Notes: generated by a model from the sequence alone, not told the origin. Numbered from the stretch's first letter, positions 9,356 to 16,286 are shown. The stretch: DNA of 29,776 nt from Methanocorpusculum sp. (GCA_029987315.1 DALTVZ010000168.1:1-29776), one strand, 5' to 3'. Numbers and translations: made by a program.

Positions 9356-10132
9356 TTATATTTTACTAGTCGGGATCGAGAGCGGGTTATCCATTCCCTC
9401 AACTCCGAGCTTGGACGGTACAAGTGTTACAATTAGCTCTGTGCCTACGAGCTGCAGAGGCAGGATCTCTGATCCGTACTTTGCCTGATACTTGTTTTCA
9501 TTCACATATTCCCAGGTAACATCCTTGGTAAATGATTTGCTCTGTCCCATTACAACAAATGTACCAGTGATCATACCGGTCCGGTCTGCTTTGTAAACCA
9601 TAGTAAGATCATAGGAAACAACACCTTCTTCCGTACCTTTCCAACTTCCTACGACCGCATCAGGAGGCGTAGTGGTTGGAAGGGCTGTTGGAGTCTTCGT
9701 GACAGTAGTGGTCGAAACAGTACCGCTCGAACGTTTCATATTGATATCATAATCGATATCAAAATCGGCAATACCCATCTTCTTCGGGTTGACTGTGATA
9801 GTAAGCGTATTTCCAGTCAGGTAGATAGCAAGTGAATTGTCACCGCTCTTCCCAACATACTGGTTCCCTGATACGTAGTCCCAGTTCAGATTTGCATTCA
9901 GATTTTTACTCATGCCGCCACCGCTAAAGCTTCCGGTCAATTTTGCAGAACCATCTTCGTTACATACCAGATTCATATTATAGGAAACGAGCAAACCATT
10001 TTCTACGCCGACCCAGGTACCGACAAGGGCATCCGGAGCAGTTTCAGTTGGAGTTGAGTTTCCTATACAACCAGCGACACACACACAGGCCAGAAGTACA
10101 GCAAACACCCCTCCGAGAAGTTTAATATTCAT
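9356..10132 (-). CDS. Two-domain archaeal lipoprotein (tandem-duplicated copy A)
   Basis: The 258-aa protein begins with a signal peptide and lipobox (LLACVCVAGC, Cys22), so it is probably exported and lipid-anchored. Two related domains follow. Domain 1 (about 34-133) begins PDALVGTWVG, and domain 2 (about 159-250) begins PDAVVGSWKG; they are joined by a Thr/Pro-rich linker (VSTTTVTKTPTALPTTTPP). Each domain has paired beta-strand motifs such as KLTGSFSGGGMSK and MITGTFVVMGQSK, resembling small beta-barrel domains. The binding partner is unknown. Its promoter, 5' region and domain 1 are closely matched by the 135-aa paralog at 10596 and its upstream DNA, offset by about 870 bp. It shows no internal stops. 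Confidence 0.8.
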   Translation of the reverse strand: MNIKLLGGVFAVLLACVCVAGCIGNSTPTETAPDALVGTWVGVENGLLVSYNMNLVCNEDGSAKLTGSFSGGGMSKNLNANLNWDYVSGNQYVGKSGDNSLAIYLTGNTLTITVNPKKMGIADFDIDYDINMKRSSGTVSTTTVTKTPTALPTTTPPDAVVGSWKGTEEGVVSYDLTMVYKADRTGMITGTFVVMGQSKSFTKDVTWEYVNENKYQAKYGSEILPLQLVGTELIVTLVPSKLGVEGMDNPLSIPTSKI

Positions 10133-10159
10133 ACATTCTAATCTTGGAAGAGAGGAGAG

Positions 10160-10170
10160 TTAATACTTTT
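10160..10170 (-). promoter_or_regulatory. TATA region of lipoprotein copy A
   Basis: AAAAGTATTAA on the minus strand is centred about 33 bp before the ATG at 10132, after a conserved CCACAGAG. The same arrangement is present in copy B at 11031-11042, so the promoter was duplicated with the gene. Confidence 0.4.
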
Positions 10171-10203
10171 CTCTGTGGTACTATTCCCGTTACACACTGT
10201 GGC

Positions 10204-10425
10204 TTAATATTTAGTTATTCTGATCCCGGTGCTGTCGACTTTTGTGACCACCGATATCTCGAGACCGATTGTGTCCAAGAACGATATCATCTCCTCCTTC
10301 GCTTTTTTCGGTGACCATACATACGGATGGACCGACCAAGCTCATGGCAACGAACTCAAGTCCTGCCTGTCTAAGTGCAGTCATGTATTGATATATGATA
10401 AATATGTGATGCTGGACCACCAGAG
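10204..10425 (-). pseudogene. Truncated, frameshifted copy of the GHMP gene 3' end
   Basis: The reading frame from about 10420 encodes a near-exact copy of the C-terminus of the intact gene at 11075 (VQHHIFIIYQYMTALRQAGL, then EFVAMSLVGPS). After VTEKSE an extra base shifts the frame. In the shifted frame the conserved tail resumes (VVTKVDSTGIRITKY, then stop at 10204-10206). The first 80% of the gene is absent. It is a passenger of the tandem duplication, not an expressed gene. Confidence 0.85.
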
Positions 10426-10430
10426 AAGAA

Positions 10431-10595
10431 ACGAAAATAGGTTAGGGGAATGTCTGTGCAGAAATTTAAAAAAAAATAGAGTTATCCATTCTAGTCGAAA
10501 TCGGGTCATAATACATCTCCTCGGCAGCAAATTTGTATGGTATACGTGTAACAACAAGACGTGAGGGTAGTCGGAGTAGAACCGCCGGGAACGCT
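10431..10595 (-). pseudogene. Remnant of lipoprotein domain 2 belonging to copy B
   Basis: Reading the minus strand from about 10562, LVVTRIPYKFAAEEM aligns with LIVTLVPSKLGVEGM at the end of domain 2 in copy A. It is out of frame with the upstream lipoprotein. A short TPTT-rich linker-like stretch precedes it. The bulk of domain 2 is missing, implying an internal deletion plus frameshift. Confidence 0.6.
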
Positions 10596-11003
10596 TCAGG
10601 ACCGTTTCATTAAGATATCATAATCGATATCAAAGTCGGCAATACCCATCTTCTTTGGGTTGATCATTATCGTGAGGGTATCTCCAGTCAGATAGGTCGC
10701 AAGTTCGTTGTCGCCGCTCTTCAGAATAAATTGATTACCCTCTATATACCCCCATTGCAGGCTCGCATTCATAGTTTTGCTCATCCCGCCGCCGCTGAAG
10801 CTTCCAGTCAGTTTTGCTGAACCACCCTCATTACAGATCAACGTCAGATCATTGGCAACGGGTCCACCGTCTTCGATGCCGACCCAGGTACCAACTAAAG
10901 CATCAGGAGCAATTACCACCGTAGTTATAGTTCCCATACAACCAGCGACACACACGAAGGCCAGAAGGATAACTAACACCGCTCCAAGACGTTTAACATT
11001 CAT
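10596..11003 (-). CDS. Single-domain lipoprotein (copy B, probably truncated from a two-domain ancestor)
   Basis: The 135-aa protein has a signal peptide and lipobox (LLAFVCVAGC, Cys22) and one domain nearly identical in layout to domain 1 of the 258-aa paralog (PDALVGTWVG, AKLTGSFSGGGMSK, MGIADFDIDYDI). It stops right after MKRS. In the paralog the same residues continue into the linker and domain 2. Downstream DNA still holds a scrap of domain 2, so the short form probably arose by deletion. Whether it is still functional is unknown, but signal peptide, lipobox and domain are intact. It sits next to the 3' end of the GHMP gene, on the same strand. Confidence 0.75.
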   Translation of the reverse strand: MNVKRLGAVLVILLAFVCVAGCMGTITTVVIAPDALVGTWVGIEDGGPVANDLTLICNEGGSAKLTGSFSGGGMSKTMNASLQWGYIEGNQFILKSGDNELATYLTGDTLTIMINPKKMGIADFDIDYDILMKRS

Positions 11004-11290
11004 ACATGCTGTTTTTGGGAGAACCTAGGCATAATACTTTTCTCTGTGGTATTATTCCAGCTACTTGATGCGGCTTAATTTTTAGTTATTCTGATTCCGG
11101 TGTTGTCAACTTTTGTGATCACCGATATCTCAAGACCGATCACGTCCAAGATCGGTTTTATTTCTTCTTCGCTTTTTTCGGTGACAACACATATGGAGGG
11201 ACCGACCGAACTCATGGCAACGAACTCAAGTCCTGCCTGTCTGAGTGCATTCATGTATTGATATATGATAAATGTGTGATGCTGGACCTC
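10610..11290 (-). repeat. Tandem segmental duplication, copy B (next to the intact GHMP gene)
   Basis: This is the partner of 9733-10430. In this copy the right end lies inside the full-length GHMP gene, which suggests this was the original locus and that copy A arose by tandem duplication toward lower coordinates. Confidence 0.85.
11031..11042 (-). promoter_or_regulatory. TATA region of lipoprotein copy B
   Basis: AGAAAAGTATTAT on the minus strand is centred about 33 bp before the ATG at 11003, in the same position as in copy A. Confidence 0.4.
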
Positions 11291-12154
11291 TGCACGTTTT
11301 GAGCCGCGGAACTCGATCTCCCACATGATATCGCCCATTTTTTTGAGATCGCCTTTTTCGATCGCCGGGATCATGTCCATCATGATCATATACGCTTTGA
11401 GTTCACGATCGCGGTAGTCAAGGGTCCGTGCCCGGGTCATGAGAAGAGAGAACTCTTCAAGACCGGAGTTGTCATCCTCGGGATGGATATTTGGTGTAAT
11501 GATGAAGACGTTTTTGTCTTCAGCAAAAGAATGCCGATACACATGGGTCAGTTGATCACCAAGAATGTTCATGCCGCCATAGATTGAGGTCGCCGCACCA
11601 ACACCGGTCTCGAAGCCGAATGCGATCTCACCCGGTTCATTGGTCTCTTCAACATAATTGTGCCCAATTAACTGGCGAATGTTGTTATATGTGAGCGGGC
11701 AACCCAGTGCTTCATTCATAGCTGCTACGACGGCAGAGGCGATCGTACACGTTGAACCAAGACCAACGTGTTCTTTTCCATGAGCCCCGGTCCGAATATC
11801 AAATCCTCCGATATATCCCGTGACCGCTTTGAATGCGGCAACCAGATGTTCAATCAAGAGAACACGCGAGGAGTCGATGACTGTGCTCCCAGAAATACAG
11901 GACACGGTCGCGTTACTATATATCTGCAAAGCAAACCCAAGACCGCCGCCGCCCGGCTTTCCCGGAGAAAAACGGTTCATGTCCAGTACAGTTAGATGAA
12001 TACGTGACGGTACAGTGACATTAAATGATCCTTTTTGCGGAACTGGAGATTTTACGATAGGAATATCTGTATAAATATGTTCTCCAGGATGAAAGGAGGC
12101 GAAGTCATACTCGACAAGGTCGAGATCACCGCCCCGTATTTTCATGATTGCCAT
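11075..12154 (-). CDS. GHMP-kinase superfamily protein, RFAP synthase-like (methanopterin pathway candidate)
   Basis: The 359-aa protein has the GHMP-superfamily layout. PSRIHLTVLDMN (49-60) followed by a Gly-rich PGGGGLGFAL matches the N-terminal signature of beta-ribofuranosylaminobenzene 5'-phosphate synthase. GLGSTCTIASAVVAAMNE (131-148) is the GHMP phosphate-binding loop. The late VQHHTFIIYQYMNALRQAGL and VAMSSVGPSICVV segments complete the C-terminal GHMP domain. RFAP synthase performs the committing condensation of PRPP in methanopterin biosynthesis. An N-terminal extension of about 45 residues and a loop that differs from the usual GLGSGTQ make a related GHMP enzyme possible. No Shine-Dalgarno sequence is visible; a TATA box lies about 32 bp upstream, so the mRNA is nearly leaderless. 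Its 3' end was copied into the pseudogene at 10204-10425. Confidence 0.75.
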   Translation of the reverse strand: MAIMKIRGGDLDLVEYDFASFHPGEHIYTDIPIVKSPVPQKGSFNVTVPSRIHLTVLDMNRFSPGKPGGGGLGFALQIYSNATVSCISGSTVIDSSRVLLIEHLVAAFKAVTGYIGGFDIRTGAHGKEHVGLGSTCTIASAVVAAMNEALGCPLTYNNIRQLIGHNYVEETNEPGEIAFGFETGVGAATSIYGGMNILGDQLTHVYRHSFAEDKNVFIITPNIHPEDDNSGLEEFSLLMTRARTLDYRDRELKAYMIMMDMIPAIEKGDLKKMGDIMWEIEFRGSKRAEVQHHTFIIYQYMNALRQAGLEFVAMSSVGPSICVVTEKSEEEIKPILDVIGLEISVITKVDNTGIRITKN

Positions 12155-12181
12155 GATGTTCGTCGTTAGATGATGCGGGAG

Positions 12182-12190
12182 ATATAATAA
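12182..12190 (-). promoter_or_regulatory. TATA box of the GHMP gene
   Basis: TTATTATAT on the minus strand is centred at 12186, 32 bp before the ATG at 12154. Confidence 0.5.
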
Positions 12191-12519
12191 TGGTTTTCAT
12201 GTATAGGATGATCCCCTAATAGAGTGATTTGAAAAAAATGATTGATATAGCATCATGCAGTTTATTTAACATTGATAAGAGCTACTTCCAATGGAACTTG
12301 GACGAGGATCTCGATATTACGGCACTAAACTGCAAACTAAGACGAGAGAAAACAACATGTAAAGGAAACTTCGTTTGAATCACCATGATCTATACTGCTG
12401 GATGTCACACTATGGAGAAAAAAAAACCTCACGGATTTATTTAGTGCGAGAAATATGAATCAGTAAAACAGTAGGAGCTCTATGTGTATTGATTATTGCG
12501 ACGTGGATGGAAATAATTG
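12191..12519. other. Intergenic DNA without a credible gene
   Basis: These 329 bp hold only a few short frames with no recognisable features. At 12459-12479 lies the first copy of a 21-bp direct repeat (second copy 12770-12790). On the minus strand this repeat encodes an APTVLLI stretch similar to APAVLLI in the second copy. Confidence 0.4.
12459..12479 (+). repeat. 21-bp direct repeat, copy 1
   Basis: ATCAGTAAAACAG, then T, then AGGAGCT. It differs by one base from the copy at 12770-12790. The copies are 311 bp apart and enclose the small Cys-rich ORF at 12520-12705. Confidence 0.7.
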
Positions 12520-12705
12520 TTATTTTGGGATCCAGCTGATGTTTTTGTCCTTGTTGCAGACATCCGGGGCTTGGGCGGCCACCCATATATCTAATGGAAT
12601 GCCTTCTGGGAATGCTTGGCATGTTTCATTGCCAATATAATGCACATAGAACTCGCAGTTGTAGTTGTAACTCGGGCGTCCCCCATCTAATATATTATCC
12701 AGCAT
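12520..12705 (-). CDS. Small Cys-containing protein with C-x-AFPxGIP motif
   Basis: The 61-aa frame contains NCEFYVHYIGNETCQAFPEG, then IPLDIWVAAQ and a D..ISWIP ending. The spacing (Cys, tyrosines, then C.AFP.GIP..I, then D..I.) resembles small hypothetical proteins of bacteria and archaea with a C.AFP.GIP..I motif that I have seen in annotated genomes; their function is unknown. An A/T-rich TTTTAAGTA lies about 33 bp upstream on the minus strand. The gene sits in a degenerate island between two direct repeats and may be a recent arrival. It may instead be part of a larger decayed gene. Confidence 0.45.
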   Translation of the reverse strand: MLDNILDGGRPSYNYNCEFYVHYIGNETCQAFPEGIPLDIWVAAQAPDVCNKDKNISWIPK

Positions 12706-12714
12706 CTTGTTATC

Positions 12715-12963
12715 TTACCATTCGACGCACTCATACTTAAAACATATTTCCCTTGAGACCTTGGTTAAGATCAGTAAAACAGCAGGAGCTTCCGATACTC
12801 GGCTGCAGATTTTTTTTTTCAGAATTTTAGAAAATACCGCTTTCATATCTTCGATTTGCCAGCCTTTTAGAGCCGAGGCCATACGATACATCATTCGAGC
12901 CATCACATACCCGCAAAAGCCCGCTATTTCTTTCAAGTGAGTTAACTTGGAAAAACGACTCAA
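12715..12963 (-). pseudogene. Remnant of an unidentified gene, possibly a transposase C-terminus
   Basis: The frame is open on the minus strand from about 13014 and has no ATG before a TTG at 12963. It reads LSRFSKLTHLKEIAGFCGY, then MARMMYRMASALKGWQIEDM, and ends with a short beta-like tail (APAVLLILTKVSREICF). A helix-rich region followed by such a tail resembles the C-terminal end of DDE transposases of the IS4/IS1634 type, but the match is weak and from memory. It lacks any catalytic region. No terminal inverted repeats are visible. Treat it as a decayed gene of uncertain origin. Confidence 0.3.
12770..12790 (+). repeat. 21-bp direct repeat, copy 2
   Basis: ATCAGTAAAACAG, then C, then AGGAGCT; one mismatch to 12459-12479. 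It lies inside the remnant frame 12715-12963. Confidence 0.7.
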
Positions 12964-13079
12964 ATCTCCATCATGGATAATAATAATATTTACAAAAGTA
13001 ATAAAAATCCATATTTAAGCTTTAATTTTAAAATAGATCTCAATTATAGCTTATTTTCCAGATTTAAAATGGCTAAAAT

Positions 13080-13107
13080 ATTGCGCATAATAGGTATTAT
13101 GCGCAAT
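13080..13107 (+). promoter_or_regulatory. dif: Probable dif site (XerA recombination/chromosome dimer resolution)
   Basis: This is a 28-bp element with 11-6-11 architecture: left arm ATTGCGCATAA, centre TAGGTA, right arm TTATGCGCAAT. The arms are exact reverse complements, and symmetry extends into the centre so that only the middle GG breaks the palindrome. Escherichia coli dif has the same length and layout, with left arm GGTGCGCATAA and right arm starting TTATG, so nine bases of the left arm (TGCGCATAA) are identical. Reported archaeal dif sites are also 28 bp. A single-protein XerA system would be expected to use two matching arms. The element lies 38 bp before the ATG of xerA. Function is inferred, not shown. 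Confidence 0.8.
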
Positions 13108-13145
13108 CATTATCATTACGAAGAACCAAGAGATAATCAAACAAA

Positions 13146-14060
13146 ATGGCACCCCCAAAACGAACCTTCAGCATTTGGATACCGCGATACCTCAGCAATC
13201 TTAAGACGAAGAACTATGCAGAGAATACGATCGAGGCCTATGGAAGGATCCTGAAACTTTTTGCAAAATATGAAACACACCTAAAGGAAAATGACGGAGT
13301 GCTGCCGTTGTCCTGCGAAGAGTTGAATAATTATGGAATGGGAGCTGAAATCGATGCAAATTCGTATGAGATCGGAGATTTTTTCACCCTGATCCGTGAC
13401 GAAAGAAAGCTGAGTGCGGCAAGTCTGCACCAATATGACTCGGCCCTCAGCTCATTTTATCGGTACCTGATTAGTCAGGATATCACCGAAACAAACCCCA
13501 TGGCCAAGATCGATCGACCCAAAATCAAGGATCGGGAACTTATATACCTCAAGCATAATGAGGTGATGACGTTTCTTGGATCACTTAAAAAACCCCGGGA
13601 TGCACTTCTTATTAGAACAATATACGCCACTGGAATGCGTATTTCCGAGGTTTGCGGGGTTTTAGCAGAACATATAGATTTCGAAGAGGAAACGATCCGC
13701 GTTAGAGGAAAAGGGGGCAAAATTCGGATCGTATTCTGCGATCCAGACACGCTGAGTCAGATCCGAGAACATCTGAACGGCAAAAAGAGCGGGCCGGTTT
13801 TTGAAGGTCGAAACGGGAATCCCATCTCACCAAGGACCGTGCAGCACATCTTCAATCTCTACGCACCCCCAGGGATCACACCCCATAAGATCAGGCACAG
13901 TTACGCAAGTGAACTCTACAAACGCTCCCATGATCTCCGTGTCGTTCAGGAAAATCTTGGACATAACTCCATCCAGACAACAGAAATTTACATCCACACC
14001 GATCTCGAACAGCGCAAAAAAGCATACCGTAGCTACTTCCCGCTCGCAAACGGCGAATAA
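13146..14060 (+). CDS. xerA: XerA-type tyrosine recombinase
   Basis: XerA resolves chromosome dimers at dif by site-specific recombination. The 304-aa product has the usual Xer length. Its N-terminal SAM-like DNA-binding domain (about 8-115) holds the NYAENTIEAYGRIL and LSAASLHQYDSALSSFYRYL helices. The catalytic domain has all six expected residues: R165 (TGMRISEV), K189 (VRGKGGK), H247 and R250 (PHKIRHSYA), H273 (LGH) and the nucleophile Y282 (TEIYIHTD). There is no phage-type extra domain. The dif-like palindrome lies just upstream, which supports a housekeeping Xer role rather than phage integration. The dif right arm contains TATTATG and could overlap the promoter. A T-run follows the stop. 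Confidence 0.95.
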   Translation: MAPPKRTFSIWIPRYLSNLKTKNYAENTIEAYGRILKLFAKYETHLKENDGVLPLSCEELNNYGMGAEIDANSYEIGDFFTLIRDERKLSAASLHQYDSALSSFYRYLISQDITETNPMAKIDRPKIKDRELIYLKHNEVMTFLGSLKKPRDALLIRTIYATGMRISEVCGVLAEHIDFEEETIRVRGKGGKIRIVFCDPDTLSQIREHLNGKKSGPVFEGRNGNPISPRTVQHIFNLYAPPGITPHKIRHSYASELYKRSHDLRVVQENLGHNSIQTTEIYIHTDLEQRKKAYRSYFPLANGE

Positions 14061-14067
14061 CCACCCC

Positions 14068-14074
14068 TTTTTTT
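14068..14074 (+). terminator. T-tract after xerA
   Basis: A run of seven T directly follows CCACCCC just after the stop codon, consistent with an archaeal T-tract terminator. Confidence 0.4.
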
Positions 14075-14236
14075 AGAAAAAAATACTGAGGCAACAGCTT
14101 GTAGTGGTAACTCTTTACACGAAATGACCAAATCCGCACCAGCAATAAACCATATGATGCTATACGTAAAATCAGCTTTGAAAACAAATCAGCAAACCCT
14201 AAAATACACATGGCGCCCCTATATTCTAATTAAGCA

Positions 14237-14830
14237 ATGGAAGAATACGAACACCTCATTGAAGAAACTTCTTCGACCGAGAACGACCGGTACGTCGATG
14301 AGAGCCGCAGTGAAGAGATCAACAAATACCAAAAATTCAAAAAAGTTGACGGAGCGACCTACAGAAAGGTCAATGTCTTCCTGAGAAAACGGACCTACAT
14401 AACCGCACGCGAATGGGCGATCGCCCGCCTCTGCTCAGATTTCAAAACACCCTACGGCGCCGAGATGACATTCATCGGGGAGAACCTCCCGGAGCTTTGC
14501 CCATTCATGGAGGAGCCGTATAGCCCCCAGGCTGTGAATCAGGCACGAAGTGCATTCAAGAAAAAGGTCAGGAAATCCGGCGCCACCTTCTTCTATGGAG
14601 CGATGTGCGGATTTTTCACGCTGGATGAACTTGACGACATCCTCTTTGAATCAAGCGAGGTCGCAAGATTCCTGCTTGAGATAGAAGGAACCACCCTCGA
14701 GATCGATGATGAGATCGATATCGAGGATAAGATAAGCGAGATCATGCGAAAGTTAGGCGAGTCTGCAAACGTTTTTCTCAGGGAAAGACGGGGCGAATCT
14801 GAGGATGAGGAAGACGATGAAGATGACTAA
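14237..14830 (+). CDS. Conserved archaeal DUF5806-like protein
   Basis: The 197-aa soluble protein has a highly conserved-looking core: KYQKFKKVDGATYRKVNVFL, then RTYITAREWAIARLCSDF, GENLPELCPFM, PYSPQAVNQARSAF and FYGAMCGFFTLDELDDI. I recognise this core from a family shared by methanogens and haloarchaea (DUF5806 as I recall). No biochemical role is known to me. The ITAREWAIARLC and SPQAVNQARSAFKKKVRK segments could form helix-turn-helix-like DNA-binding elements, which is only inference. The last 20 residues are very acidic (SEDEEDDEDD). No ribosome-binding site is visible, suggesting a leaderless mRNA. It stands between xerA and glmM, all on the plus strand, each followed by its own T-run. 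Confidence 0.8.
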   Translation: MEEYEHLIEETSSTENDRYVDESRSEEINKYQKFKKVDGATYRKVNVFLRKRTYITAREWAIARLCSDFKTPYGAEMTFIGENLPELCPFMEEPYSPQAVNQARSAFKKKVRKSGATFFYGAMCGFFTLDELDDILFESSEVARFLLEIEGTTLEIDDEIDIEDKISEIMRKLGESANVFLRERRGESEDEEDDEDD

Positions 14831-14849
14831 TAATTATCAATAACCAAAC

Positions 14850-14856
14850 TTTTTTT
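14850..14856 (+). terminator. T-tract after the DUF5806-like gene
   Basis: A run of seven T lies 20 bp after the stop codon. Confidence 0.4.
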
Positions 14857-14909
14857 CTCAACCCTTATTATTATCGACCGCCCATACTCCTACATAGACG
14901 GTTGTAAAC

Positions 14910-16286
14910 ATGGCATTCGAAAAACGTGAAAAGAAATACTTTGGGACAAATGGTGTTCGCGGAGTGACCGGGGTCGATATGACGCCGGTATTTGCTCTTG
15001 GTATTGCTGAAGCATTTGGAACGATGCTCGGCGAAGGCAAAACTGTGGGCCTCGGCAGAGACACCAGAACATCCGGTCCTGCGCTTGGAGCCGCGGTCCG
15101 CGCCGGGCTTATGGCATGCGGTTGCGATGTCATCGATTTTGGCGTGGTTCCAACACCATGTCTACAGTATCTTGTTCTCGATCACAAACTCGACGGCGGC
15201 GTAATGATCACCGCATCACACAACCCGCCAGAGTATAACGGGATAAAAATCATCGAAGCAGACGGCACCGAGATGGGCGATGAACGCACACTCGAACTCG
15301 AAGACATACTGATCCAAAAGAGGTCGGTCGTGTCCGCGTGGGATAGAGTTGGCGACTGCACAGAAGAACCGCAGGCACGTAAACTCTATATCGATTCGAT
15401 CGTTGCACAGTTTCCAAAAGACTGTGGAAAAGGGATCACGGTCGCAGTCGATCCGGGAAATGGGCCGGCGGCCGCGACAACGGCCGAGATACTTCGCAGA
15501 CTTGGGTGCAATGTTCACACCATCAACGCAGAGTTCAACGGGCTTTTCCCAGGACGACTGCCTGAACCAAGCCCCGAGGGACTTGCTAATCTTTCAGCCC
15601 TGGTCCAGGCCACAGGAGCGGCATTTGGTGTAGCACACGACGGAGACGCAGACAGGGCGATCTTCGTTGATGAAAACGGTGCCTTCATGGATGGAAACAT
15701 CACGTTTGCTCTGCTCGCCTCCTACTTCTGTGAGAAAAATCCCGGAGGTGTGATCGTAACTCCGGTCAGTACATCCGGTATCGTCGAAGAGGTCGGTAAA
15801 AAATACAACTGTACGACCACATACACGGTCGTAGGAAGCATCTATGTGGCACGGACCATGCGGGAGCTGATCGCAAACAAAGAGAATATCGTGATCGGCG
15901 GTGAAGGAAACGGCGGGATCATTTATCCAAAACACCAGTTCTGCAGAGACGGCGGGATGAGTGCCGCAACGATGCTCGGGTTTATTGCAGCAAAGAATGA
16001 GCCGCTTTCAAAGCTCATCGAAGAACTTCCAAAATTCACCATGTATCAGGAAAAACGGAAGACCACGCGAGCAAAAGAGATCGTTGCCCACATGAAAAAA
16101 TACTTCGCGAACTGCCCAATCGATGACCGTGACGGTATCCGTATAACAAGAGGTGGTGCATGGGCCCTTATTAGACCATCAGGGACCGAACCGCTGGTAA
16201 GGTTCTTCGCAGAATCACAGGATCCTGCTGAAGCAAAGCTTCTGATCGATGAAATATTTACCGAGATAAAACCCTATCTCGAATAA
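14910..16286 (+). CDS. glmM: Phosphoglucosamine mutase / phosphohexomutase
   Basis: The 458-aa enzyme interconverts hexose 6- and 1-phosphates; as GlmM it makes glucosamine-1-phosphate for UDP-GlcNAc. All four alpha-D-phosphohexomutase signatures are present: the phosphoserine loop TASHNPP with S103, the metal-binding loop DGDADR at 244-249, the sugar-binding GEGNGG at 331-336 and the phosphate-binding RPSGTEP at 422-428. The N-terminal KKYFGTNGVRG is typical of the archaeal GlmM/ManB group. Substrate specificity (glucosamine versus mannose or glucose) cannot be read from sequence alone. It is transcribed alone and its last 13 bp overlap the end of the convergent NTPase gene. Confidence 0.92.
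   Translation: MAFEKREKKYFGTNGVRGVTGVDMTPVFALGIAEAFGTMLGEGKTVGLGRDTRTSGPALGAAVRAGLMACGCDVIDFGVVPTPCLQYLVLDHKLDGGVMITASHNPPEYNGIKIIEADGTEMGDERTLELEDILIQKRSVVSAWDRVGDCTEEPQARKLYIDSIVAQFPKDCGKGITVAVDPGNGPAAATTAEILRRLGCNVHTINAEFNGLFPGRLPEPSPEGLANLSALVQATGAAFGVAHDGDADRAIFVDENGAFMDGNITFALLASYFCEKNPGGVIVTPVSTSGIVEEVGKKYNCTTTYTVVGSIYVARTMRELIANKENIVIGGEGNGGIIYPKHQFCRDGGMSAATMLGFIAAKNEPLSKLIEELPKFTMYQEKRKTTRAKEIVAHMKKYFANCPIDDRDGIRITRGGAWALIRPSGTEPLVRFFAESQDPAEAKLLIDEIFTEIKPYLE

Larger units (their letters stand above)
9733..10430 (-). repeat. Tandem segmental duplication, copy A (well-conserved core)
   Basis: This segment matches 10610-11290 at an offset of about 870-871 bp, roughly 80-85% identical by eye. 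It covers lipoprotein domain 1, its promoter and the 3' end of the GHMP gene. Homology stops abruptly near 10420-10430, inside the GHMP coding sequence. Domain 2 (9356-9720) is also part of the copied unit, as a remnant in copy B shows. Confidence 0.85.

Noticed and set aside
10229..10564. 111-aa plus-strand frame
   Set aside because: It is antisense to the duplicated GHMP fragment and lipoprotein relic.
12459..12790. Direct repeats as a CRISPR or an insertion-sequence target duplication
   Set aside because: Only two copies exist, 311 bp apart, too long for a typical target-site duplication, and no terminal inverted repeats or spacers are present.
12973..13254. 93-aa plus-strand frame covering the dif-like site
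   Set aside because: It runs through AT-rich DNA and the palindrome into xerA in another frame; composition is not protein-like.
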